Positions 1-5,594 of a stretch of 5,756 nucleotides of DNA are shown here, piece after piece. The DNA is from UPXZ01 sp018055865 (GTDB lineage: Bacteria; Bacteroidota; Bacteroidia; Bacteroidales; Paludibacteraceae). The notes beneath the pieces were generated by a model. The model did no database searches and was not told where the DNA came from. It saw only the letters and a program-made list of their open reading frames with translations. The translations under genes and the position numbers were made by a program. Where the stretch lies: assembly GCA_964292695.1 (NCBI GenBank), contig CAXYWB010000139.1, positions 1 to 5,756 on the forward strand. Reading direction: 5' to 3'. Within the stretch, counting starts at the first letter, position 1, and each line of letters opens with the position of its first letter.

Positions 1-52
1 AAAGGGTCGAAAAAGTCAGAAAATCAAAACAAGTGGTTTTCGGAGTGGACTC

Positions 53-108
53 ATTGTTTTATTGTTTTATTGTTTGAGTAGTTGAATAGTTGAATAGTTG
101 ATTAGTTC
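53..108. repeat. Period-8 tandem micro-repeat, seven units
   Basis: Seven consecutive 8-bp units lie in one unbroken phase. ATTGTTTT occurs at 53 and 61, ATTGTTTG at 69, AGTAGTTG at 77, AATAGTTG at 85 and 93, and ATTAGTTC at 101. The unit sequence changes partway through while the 8-bp spacing stays exact. The block is non-coding; all three forward frames stop within it. Confidence 0.85.
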
Positions 109-152
109 TCGGTTATTTCAAACTCAGAACTCAGAATTTTCAATCTATCTCC

Positions 153-176
153 CAAACGCCCAAACATCCAAACACT
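153..176. repeat. Period-8 tandem micro-repeat, CAAACnnn x3
   Basis: Three 8-bp units begin CAAAC at 153, 161 and 169, with variable last three bases. Read on the other strand they end in GTTTG, like the ATTGTTTG unit of the block at 53-108, so the two blocks look related but inverted. Confidence 0.7.
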
Positions 177-183
177 CTTAAGT

Positions 184-216
184 CTCCGCCAAACTGGCGG
201 AGGATTTAGGGGGCTG
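184..216 (-). repeat. GC-rich hairpin element (REP-like), copy 1
   Basis: CTCCGCCA (184-191) and TGGCGGAG (195-202) form a perfect 8-bp stem with a 3-nt loop. On the minus strand the element reads CAGCCCCC (216-209), then TAAATCC, then the hairpin. The element at 5595-5635 has the same CAGCCCCC, ATCC, GC-rich hairpin order on the plus strand. It interrupts the period-8 blocks on either side and is far richer in GC than its surroundings. A dispersed palindromic repeat is the best reading, although two copies in one window is thin evidence. Confidence 0.55.
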
Positions 217-280
217 AACACCCAAACTTTCAAACTTTCGAACTTTCAGACAATCGAACTTTCAACCAATTCAACAATTT
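217..280. repeat. Period-8 tandem micro-repeat, AACTTTCn
   Basis: Eight 8-bp units share one phase. AACTTTCA or AACTTTCG occurs at 225, 233, 241 and 257; degenerate units are at 217, 249, 265 and 273. The array ends just upstream of the thrS -7 box and occupies the region where a -33 element would lie. Confidence 0.8.
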
Positions 281-296
281 ATAATTGAAAAAATCG

Positions 297-304
297 TATC
301 TTTG
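297..304 (+). promoter_or_regulatory. Bacteroidota-type -7 box for thrS
   Basis: TATCTTTG matches the Bacteroidota housekeeping -7 consensus TAnnTTTG exactly and is followed by C. It lies 47 nt before the thrS ATG, which implies a leader of about 40 nt. No convincing TTTG/TTG -33 element is present 19-21 nt upstream; that segment is AT-rich and belongs to the period-8 block. The position and perfect match make this the likely thrS promoter. Confidence 0.75.
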
Positions 305-351
305 CAGCTAATTTTTGAAAAACCATTTGTAAGGTACAAAAAACAACAGAT

Positions 352-2301
352 ATGATAAACATTACATTCCCCGATGGTTCGGTACGTCCCTTTGAGAGCG
401 GAGTAACCGGACAAGAAATTGCAACAAGTATCAGTCAGCGGCTGGCACAAGATGTATTATCCGTAGGCGTTAACGGCGAAACCTGGGATCTCTCCCGCCC
501 CATCACTTCCGATGCTTCCATTCAGTTGTACAAATGGGACGACGAAGAAGGAAAACATGCTTACTGGCACAGTTCAGCTCACCTGATGGCCGAAGCGCTC
601 CAGGAACTTTACCCGGGCATCAAATTCGGTATCGGCCCGGCTATCGAAAACGGTTTCTACTACGATGTGGACCCGGGTGAGGCAGTTATCAAGGAAGCCG
701 ACCTGCCGGCCATCGAAAACAAAATGACCGAACTGGCAGCCCGCAAAGCAGCCATCGTACGTACCGATATCAGCAAAGCCGATGCTCTGAAACTCTTCGG
801 CGATAAAGGCGATGAATACAAAACCGAACTTATCAGCGATCTTGCCGACGGTACGATTACGCTTTACTCGCAGGGCAACTTTACCGACCTGTGTCGTGGT
901 CCGCACCTGACGAATACCGGCGAAATAAAAGCCATCAAAATGCTGAGCGTAGCCGGCGCTTACTGGCGCGGCGACGAAAAGCGCAAAATGCTTACCCGCA
1001 TATACGGCATCACATTCCCCAAGAAAAAAATGCTGGATGAATACCTGGTGCTGCTGGAAGAAGCCAAAAAACGCGACCACCGGAAAATAGGCCGCGAACT
1101 GGAACTTTTTATGTTTTCCGATATGGTAGGCAAAGGACTGCCCATGTGGCTTCCCAAGGGCACTGCACTTCGCCTGCGGCTGGAAGATTTTCTGAAACGC
1201 ATACAGCGCAAGTATGAATACCAGCAGGTGATGACACCGCACATAGGCAATAAACTGCTCTATGTAACTTCGGGCCACTACGCCAAATACGGCAAAGATT
1301 CGTTCCAGCCTATTCACACCCCCGAGGAAGGGGAAGAATACCTGCTGAAACCGATGAACTGTCCGCATCACTGCGAAATATACAAATACAAACCTCGTTC
1401 GTACAAAGACCTGCCGGTGCGCATGGCCGAATTCGGAACGGTGTACCGCTACGAGCAAAGCGGTGAATTGCACGGACTGACACGTGTACGTTCCTTCACG
1501 CAGGACGACGCCCATATTTTTTGCCGCCCCGATCAGGTGAAAGACGAGTTCCTGAAAGTAATGGATATTATCAATATTATTTTCAAAGCGCTCGATTTTA
1601 CCAACGTGGAAGTACAAATATCGCTCCGCGACCCCGAAAACAAGGAAAAATACATTGGCAGCGACGAGAACTGGGAAAAAGCCGAACGCTCTATCGTGGA
1701 AGCCTGCCGGGAAAAAGGGCTGAAAGCAAAGGTTGAGATGGGCGAAGCAGCTTTCTACGGCCCCAAACTCGACTTCATGGTGCGCGATGCTATCGGACGT
1801 AAATGGCAGCTGGGAACTATTCAGGTGGACTATAACCTGCCGGAACGTTTCGAACTGGAATACACCGGCGAGGATAACCAGAAACACCGTCCGGTGATGA
1901 TTCACCGCGCACCATTTGGATCGATGGAACGATTCGTGGCAGTGCTCATTGAACATACAGCCGGAAAATTTCCGCTGTGGCTCACTCCCGAACAGGTAGT
2001 AATACTTCCGGTAAGCGAAAAATACAACGAATACGCTGCTCAGGTAGCAAAAAGACTGGATGCGCAGGATATCCGCGTTTCGGTAGACGAACGCAACGAA
2101 AAAGTGGGACGTAAAATACGCGACAACGAGCTGAAACGTATTCCTTACATGCTTATCGTAGGCGAGAAGGAAGCCGAGAACGACGAAGTTTCCGTACGCA
2201 AGCAGGGCGGCGGTGATCAGTTTACTCTTTCGGTAAATGACTTTGGTAAATCAATTACCGACGAAGTGGATGCAATCATGAAAGAGGCTTTGAGTTTCTA
2301 G
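352..2301 (+). CDS. thrS: Threonyl-tRNA synthetase (ThrRS)
   Basis: This class II cytoplasmic enzyme charges tRNA-Thr with threonine and clears mischarged Ser-tRNA-Thr. At 649 residues it is a full-length bacterial ThrRS. An N-terminal TGS domain covers about residues 1-62. The editing domain carries the HxxxH pair (His73, His77) and the CRGPH motif (Cys181, His185). The catalytic core spans about 240-540, with the expected zinc ligands Cys337, His388 and His518. It shows motif 2 around 355-385 (VYRYEQSGELHGLTRVRSF) and motif 3 at GSMERF (523-528). The anticodon-binding domain runs from about 545 to 645. The ATG at 352 gives the usual MIxITFPDG start. There is no Shine-Dalgarno, only an A-rich stretch, as is normal in this phylum. 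Its GC content looks higher than that of the mla genes (35 of 60 bases in 661-720). A promoter box lies at 297-304 and a terminator at 2369-2398, so it appears to be transcribed alone. Confidence 0.99.
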   Translation: MINITFPDGSVRPFESGVTGQEIATSISQRLAQDVLSVGVNGETWDLSRPITSDASIQLYKWDDEEGKHAYWHSSAHLMAEALQELYPGIKFGIGPAIENGFYYDVDPGEAVIKEADLPAIENKMTELAARKAAIVRTDISKADALKLFGDKGDEYKTELISDLADGTITLYSQGNFTDLCRGPHLTNTGEIKAIKMLSVAGAYWRGDEKRKMLTRIYGITFPKKKMLDEYLVLLEEAKKRDHRKIGRELELFMFSDMVGKGLPMWLPKGTALRLRLEDFLKRIQRKYEYQQVMTPHIGNKLLYVTSGHYAKYGKDSFQPIHTPEEGEEYLLKPMNCPHHCEIYKYKPRSYKDLPVRMAEFGTVYRYEQSGELHGLTRVRSFTQDDAHIFCRPDQVKDEFLKVMDIINIIFKALDFTNVEVQISLRDPENKEKYIGSDENWEKAERSIVEACREKGLKAKVEMGEAAFYGPKLDFMVRDAIGRKWQLGTIQVDYNLPERFELEYTGEDNQKHRPVMIHRAPFGSMERFVAVLIEHTAGKFPLWLTPEQVVILPVSEKYNEYAAQVAKRLDAQDIRVSVDERNEKVGRKIRDNELKRIPYMLIVGEKEAENDEVSVRKQGGGDQFTLSVNDFGKSITDEVDAIMKEALSF

Positions 2302-2306
2302 TATTA

Positions 2307-2343
2307 ACGAATTACACGAATTAGTTAGAATTACGCGAACTTC
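2307..2343. repeat. Period-9 micro-repeat after thrS
   Basis: ACGAATTAC (2307) and ACGAATTAG (2316) are adjacent 9-bp units. Looser copies follow: a 10-nt unit at 2325 ending GAATTAC, and GCGAACTTC at 2335. The array lies between the thrS stop codon and its terminator. Confidence 0.6.
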
Positions 2344-2361
2344 ACAAATTGACTTTTGTGA
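2342..2361 (+). other. Small hairpin just before the terminator
   Basis: TCACAAA (2342-2348) pairs perfectly with TTTGTGA (2355-2361) around a 6-nt loop. It ends 7 nt before the terminator stem. It could protect the thrS 3' end or be incidental, since a 7-bp AT-rich stem is only modestly stable. Confidence 0.45.
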
Positions 2362-2368
2362 GATATAT

Positions 2369-2398
2369 AAAAAAAGACCGTTTACGCGGTCTTTTTTT
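2369..2398 (+). terminator. Intrinsic terminator of thrS
   Basis: AAAAAAAGACCG (2369-2380) and CGGTCTTTTTTT (2387-2398) form a perfect 12-bp stem with a 6-nt loop. The 3' arm ends in seven T residues. The A-tract on the 5' arm gives the minus strand a matching T-tract, so the signal may work in both directions. It separates thrS from the mla genes. Confidence 0.92.
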
Positions 2399-2499
2399 AT
2401 GATACATCGCCATCAGAGGGCTTCCCCGGAGTGAATGCACCTTAAAGAATAAATGTGTGATTTATATAACTTATTTAATCCATTGTGTAACTTTTCAGG

Positions 2500-2550
2500 A
2501 AGCTAAACCAATTACTTTGCACTTGTTATAAAATTTGTTGGATTTAGCTT
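2500..2550. promoter_or_regulatory. Inverted repeat around the putative mla promoter
   Basis: AAGCTAAACCAA (2500-2511) is complementary to TTGGATTTAGCTT (2538-2550) over 12 bp with a single bulged A at 2542. The 26-nt interval between the arms contains the possible -7 box at 2512-2519. This arrangement could be an operator, or an RNA hairpin if transcription starts further upstream. Function is inferred from position only. Confidence 0.45.
2512..2519 (+). promoter_or_regulatory. Possible -7 box for mlaEFD
   Basis: TTACTTTG differs from TAnnTTTG at one position, the second base, and is followed by C as at thrS. A TTG lies at 2483-2485, but its 26-nt spacing is longer than the usual 19-21. If real, transcription would start near 2526 and give a leader of about 190 nt. 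This is the best candidate in the spacer but weak. Confidence 0.3.
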
Positions 2551-2716
2551 AGTACTCTCAACAGAAACATCGGCAATACATACGTAACAAATTAATAATC
2601 TTACAATTAATCGTTTTCACAAATACGGGAAACCGAGGTAAGAGTAGGACATTTAATGTACGAATTACCGGTGTCTACATGGTTTCAATATTTAAGGACA
2701 ATACATCATTTCCGAT

Positions 2717-3583
2717 ATGAAAATAAACATTCCGGTTGAAAAAGTAAAAATTCCGGTTGTGAAAGCAAAAGATATTGTCATTCGTCAGACAGTAAAGCTG
2801 AGCGAAAAGACAATGGAAAAAACCCAAATTGTCAATTATTTTTTAATTGATGTTGCTCACGTTTGGTTGTTTATAGCCCGTTTTGTGAAGGAATCATTTT
2901 CCATACATCCAGAAGTGAAAGAATTTTTCTATCAATGTTTCAAGATTGGTTACAAATCATTACCGCTTATTTCGGTTACCGGAACTATTATGGGTCTGGT
3001 ACTGACAATTCAAACGCGTCCTGTTCTGATGGATTTTGGTGCAGAAAGTCTTCTTCCTGGAATGGTGGCAGTATCGCTTATACGGGAGATGGGACCGGTT
3101 ATTACCGGACTGATATGTGCCGGTAAAATTGCTTCGGGCATGGGAGCCGAATTAGGTTCTATGAAAGTGACTGAGCAGATTGAAGCCATGGAGGTTTCCT
3201 CCACCAATCCGATGAGATTTTTGGTAGTGCCCCGGGTATGGGCTGCCACACTGATGATACCTTTGTTGATTCTGTATGCCGACGGATTGGGAATAATGGG
3301 CAGCTGGGCAGGCATAAACTTAAAAGGCAGTGTGTCTTTTACCTTGTTTTTTGCTCAGGCATTCAGCTCTATATCATTTATTGATTTGATACCTGCAGTG
3401 ATTAAATCATTTTTCTTCGGAGCAGTGATTGGTTTAGTGGGATGTTATCAGGGATACAATGCCGGACGGGGAACCGAAAGCGTTGGGGTTGCAGCCAATT
3501 CAGCCGTTGTGATTGCTTCACTTTTAGTGCTGGTTGTTGATGTAATTGCAGTACAGGTTACTGATATGTTAGCGAGTTTGTAG
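2717..3583 (+). CDS. mlaE: MlaE-family lipid ABC transporter permease
   Basis: This is the inner-membrane permease of an Mla/MCE phospholipid transporter, expected to form a dimer that binds MlaF below and MlaD above. The 288-residue protein has hydrophobic segments at roughly 80-97, 105-135, 168-195, 205-225, 228-248 and 262-285. The family core lies at 121-160, including REMGPVITG and AGKIASGMGAELGSMKVTEQ (136-155). The family's C-terminal GRGTESVGVAANSAVV segment is at 251-266, followed by a membrane segment with Asp275. The first 32 residues are a charged N-terminal extension built on a 7-residue duplication (IPVEKVK, IPVVKAK). The ATG at 2717 is the first possible start because an in-frame stop sits at 2693. 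Met33 (ATG at 2813) would give a shorter form without the extension. There is no Shine-Dalgarno. mlaF follows after 44 nt. Confidence 0.95.
   Translation: MKINIPVEKVKIPVVKAKDIVIRQTVKLSEKTMEKTQIVNYFLIDVAHVWLFIARFVKESFSIHPEVKEFFYQCFKIGYKSLPLISVTGTIMGLVLTIQTRPVLMDFGAESLLPGMVAVSLIREMGPVITGLICAGKIASGMGAELGSMKVTEQIEAMEVSSTNPMRFLVVPRVWAATLMIPLLILYADGLGIMGSWAGINLKGSVSFTLFFAQAFSSISFIDLIPAVIKSFFFGAVIGLVGCYQGYNAGRGTESVGVAANSAVVIASLLVLVVDVIAVQVTDMLASL
2729..2770 (+). repeat. 21-bp in-frame tandem duplication in mlaE
   Basis: Two adjacent 21-bp copies (2729-2749 and 2750-2770) match at 18 of 21 positions. Both start ATTCCGGTTG and encode IPVEKVK and IPVVKAK. The length is a multiple of three, so the frame is kept. 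It lies wholly in the N-terminal extension. Confidence 0.85.
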
Positions 3584-3618
3584 CTTATAGTTTATAGTTT
3601 GTAGTACATAGTTTATAG
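3584..3618. repeat. Period-7 micro-repeat, mlaE-mlaF spacer
   Basis: Five 7-bp units lie in exact phase: CTTATAG (3584), TTTATAG (3591), TTTGTAG (3598), TACATAG (3605) and TTTATAG (3612). They start directly after the mlaE stop codon and fill the spacer up to the A-rich run in front of mlaF. Confidence 0.85.
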
Positions 3619-3627
3619 TATAAAAAA

Positions 3628-4437
3628 ATGAGCGATATCGAAAATACATTGCAGGACAAGACTTCAGAGCCGGTTGTTGAAATCGACAATACAGTGGAGG
3701 ATGAGACTTCTGAACCGATTGTTGAAATCGACAATCTTCAGATTTCTTTTGACAATCACGAAGTATTGAAGGATGTTACTTTGAAGCTTTACACAGGCGA
3801 AAATCTGATAGTGCTGGGTAAGTCCGGATCCGGAAAATCGGTGCTCATCAAGTGTATTGTCGGTTTACTGAAATTCGACGGCGGATCAATCCGTGTACTG
3901 GGCGAAGACCTGAGGGGAATTAGCAGAAGTCGGTTAAGTGATTTACGGAAGAAAACAGGATTTCTATTTCAGAGTGGTGCTTTGTATGATTCGATGACGG
4001 TGAAAGAAAACCTGGAGTTTCCTTTGCGCAGAATACGGAAAAATCTGAGTAAGGATGAAAGGGATGAAAAAATTAATAAAGTGCTGGAAAATGTGGGTTT
4101 ACCCGACGTGCTGAATAAAATGCCATCGGAATTATCAGGAGGAATGCGAAAACGCATCAGCCTGGCGCGAACGGTGGTTGTAGATCCACTCATCATGCTT
4201 TACGATGAACCTACAACAGGACTCGACCCGGTGACGTCAGATGAAATAAGTTTGCTAATCAACGAAGTTCAGGGAAAATACAAAACCTCTTCCATCATTA
4301 TCACACATGATATTGAATGTGCCCGCGCTACTGCCGACCGGATTATCATGCTGCACGAAGGTGTGATTTATATGGAGGGAAATCTGCAGGATTTCGAAAC
4401 TTCGAAAGACCCGATGATTAAGGCGTTTTTCAAGTAG
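3628..4437 (+). CDS. mlaF: MlaF-family ABC transporter ATP-binding protein
   Basis: This cytoplasmic ATPase powers lipid transport through MlaE. All ABC motifs are intact in the 269 residues: Walker A GKSGSGKS (64-71), Q-loop Gln115 in FLFQSGAL, signature LSGGMRKR (169-176), Walker B LIMLYDEP (188-195) with catalytic Glu194, D-loop around GLD (198-200) and switch His227. The FQSGALYDSMTV context and the LSGGMRKR form of the signature are typical of the MlaF branch. The first ~33 residues are acidic and precede the usual first strand (IVEIDNLQISF, 31-41). They contain an in-frame 45-bp duplication. The ATG at 3628 follows seven A residues, which overlap it, and an in-frame stop at 3616. No MlaB (STAS) partner, which stabilises MlaF in E. 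coli, is encoded alongside. Confidence 0.96.
   Translation: MSDIENTLQDKTSEPVVEIDNTVEDETSEPIVEIDNLQISFDNHEVLKDVTLKLYTGENLIVLGKSGSGKSVLIKCIVGLLKFDGGSIRVLGEDLRGISRSRLSDLRKKTGFLFQSGALYDSMTVKENLEFPLRRIRKNLSKDERDEKINKVLENVGLPDVLNKMPSELSGGMRKRISLARTVVVDPLIMLYDEPTTGLDPVTSDEISLLINEVQGKYKTSSIIITHDIECARATADRIIMLHEGVIYMEGNLQDFETSKDPMIKAFFK
3634..3735 (+). repeat. 45-bp in-frame tandem duplication in mlaF
   Basis: Copies at 3634-3678 and 3679-3723 match at 36 of 45 positions. A partial third copy (3724-3735) encodes EIDN at the start of the ABC domain. Each full copy encodes 15 acidic residues ending in TSEPVV or TSEPIV. The repeat expands the N-terminal tail and leaves the ATPase domain intact. Confidence 0.88.
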
Positions 4438-4450
4438 AACCAAGGAGCAA

Positions 4451-4538
4451 GACTGGAAGACTGGAAAACAAGATAAAAGATAGAAGATAAAAGATAGAAG
4501 ACCCTAAATAGCTGAAAGCTGAGTGCTGAATGCTAAAT
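4451..4538. repeat. Composite period-8 and period-7 micro-repeats, mlaF-mlaD spacer
   Basis: Three arrays lie in a row. GACTGGAA occurs at 4451 and 4459 (period 8). GATAAAA and GATAGAA alternate at 4472, 4479, 4486 and 4493 (period 7). GCTGAAA, GCTGAGT, GCTGAAT and GCTAAAT follow at 4511, 4518, 4525 and 4532 (period 7). The arrays have different units and are separated by 5 and 11 nt. They take up more than half of the 155-nt spacer. Confidence 0.85.
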
Positions 4539-4592
4539 AAAAAACATTTATGAATCATCCAATTATTATAAAACCCAATAGCAAGTAAAATT

Positions 4593-5564
4593 ATGGATAC
4601 ACATACACAAAGATTTAAAGTTCGTTTAGGACTTTTTATTCTGGGAGGATTAACGCTTTTTGTAATGGCCATATTTATTATCGGTAAACAAAAGAATTTG
4701 TTCAATCCTGTTTTCAAGCTACATGCTACTTTTTACAATGTAAGCGGGTTGCAGGTTGGAAACAATATTCGTTTTTCGGGAATAAATGTCGGAACTGTTG
4801 ACAATATTACTATTGTCGACGATTCGACCGTACTGGTAGATATGCTTATACGACAGGAAATTAAAAAATTTATCAAATCTGACTCGAGAGTATCAGTTGG
4901 CTCCGAAGGGCTGATTGGTGACAAGCTAGTGGTTATCACCCAGGGAAGTCCGAATCTTCCGATAGTGACTGAAAATCAACAGCTCGAATCAATTGAACCG
5001 GTTGAGATGGACGCTATCATTGCGAGTCTGAAGAAAACAGTGGAAAACACCGAAGTTATAACCAAAGAGGCCGCCGATATGATGCTGAAAATTAACAGTG
5101 GAAAAGGAACCCTTGGACGTATTGTTCATGACACTATCATTGCACAAAAGATCAGTAAAAGTATTGACAATTTTGAAAACACTACTGAAGAGCTGGACAG
5201 AACGATGACTGCAACGAAATACGGTTTAGCAGAAATTATGCTGAGTCTGAAACTTACTGCTGATAATGCGAAAGGTTCGACTCAGGAACTGGAAGAAATT
5301 ATGGTAAACTTAAACAATGGAGAGGGAACTATAGGCAGATTTCTTCAGGATACTACCACTTCCAACAATATCGACGAGACTATTATAAACCTGAAAAGCA
5401 GTTCCAAAGCCCTGGATGAAAATCTGGAAGCCCTCAAGCATAATATATTCTTCAGAGGATATTTCAAGAAAAAAGCCAAAGAAGACCTGCTGAAGAAAAC
5501 GGAAGCGGAAGCAGAAGCAAAAAAAGATTCTTTAGAATACTGGAAAATAAAACCGGTTCCCTAA
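4593..5564 (+). CDS. mlaD: MlaD-family MCE domain lipid-transport protein
   Basis: This is the substrate-binding MCE subunit, expected to form a hexameric ring on the periplasmic face above MlaE. The 323 residues begin with a short basic cytoplasmic end and one membrane anchor (about 11-31). One MCE domain follows (about 40-118), with the conserved VSGLQVGNNIRFSGINVGTV stretch (50-69) and SEGLIGDKLVVITQG (104-118). The C-terminal half (about 130-300) is predicted helical and carries two copies of a glycine motif, NSGKGTLGRIVHDT (168-181) and NNGEGTIGRFLQDT (241-254). The end is basic then Glu/Lys-rich (FFRGYFKKK at 286-294). E. coli MlaD is about 183 residues, so this form has a much longer tail. 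The ATG at 4593 gives the expected start, with an in-frame stop at 4569. No MlaC or MlaB gene follows. Confidence 0.94.
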   Translation: MDTHTQRFKVRLGLFILGGLTLFVMAIFIIGKQKNLFNPVFKLHATFYNVSGLQVGNNIRFSGINVGTVDNITIVDDSTVLVDMLIRQEIKKFIKSDSRVSVGSEGLIGDKLVVITQGSPNLPIVTENQQLESIEPVEMDAIIASLKKTVENTEVITKEAADMMLKINSGKGTLGRIVHDTIIAQKISKSIDNFENTTEELDRTMTATKYGLAEIMLSLKLTADNAKGSTQELEEIMVNLNNGEGTIGRFLQDTTTSNNIDETIINLKSSSKALDENLEALKHNIFFRGYFKKKAKEDLLKKTEAEAEAKKDSLEYWKIKPVP

Positions 5565-5594
5565 CCCTCTGAAGGAAAAAATCCTCTAAATCTC

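Larger units (their letters stand above)
1..351. other. Gene-free region upstream of thrS
   Basis: I see no supportable gene here. All three forward frames are open from the window edge but stop at 75-85, inside a repeat block, so the end of an upstream gene cannot be confirmed or excluded. The rest is AT-rich. It holds a period-8 block at 53-108, a short period-7 pair (AACTCAG at 121 and 128), a period-8 block at 153-176, a GC-rich hairpin at 184-202, another period-8 block at 217-280, and the thrS promoter box at 297-304. The probable thrS 5' UTR is about 40 nt long, from roughly 310 to 351. It is A/T-rich and shows no structured leader or T-box-like element. Confidence 0.7.
2402..2716. other. 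Gene-free control region upstream of mlaE
   Basis: No supportable gene is present in these 315 bases. It contains a small dyad (ATAAAT at 2449-2454 with ATTTAT at 2460-2465), a larger inverted repeat (2500-2550) enclosing a near-consensus -7 box, and an 11-bp palindrome (2649-2659, ACATT-T-AATGT). A 27-codon open frame starting at 2656 overlaps the mlaE start but resembles nothing I recognise. The region most likely holds the promoter and long 5' UTR of the mla operon. It is the only spacer here without an obvious 7-9 bp tandem array. Confidence 0.6.

Noticed and set aside
1..85. Possible C-terminal end of an upstream gene
   Set aside because: All three forward frames are open from the edge and stop at 75-85 inside the octamer array, so no frame can be preferred.
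310..351. T-box or structured leader regulating thrS
   Set aside because: The presumed leader is only about 40 nt, A/T-rich, and shows no stems or specifier-like element; T-boxes are also not expected in this phylum.
574..1956. A 460-codon open frame on the minus strand within thrS
   Set aside because: It is fully antisense to a conserved gene, its Phe/His/Val-rich translation resembles no family, and GC-rich third positions in thrS explain the lack of stops.
2656..2739. 27-codon open frame overlapping the mlaE start
   Set aside because: It is short, unrecognised, without a ribosome-binding signal, and its overlap with mlaE in another frame is easily due to chance.
4472..4499. Alternating GATAAAA/GATAGAA units as a CRISPR array
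   Set aside because: The period is 7 bp with no spacers; this is a micro-satellite-like array.
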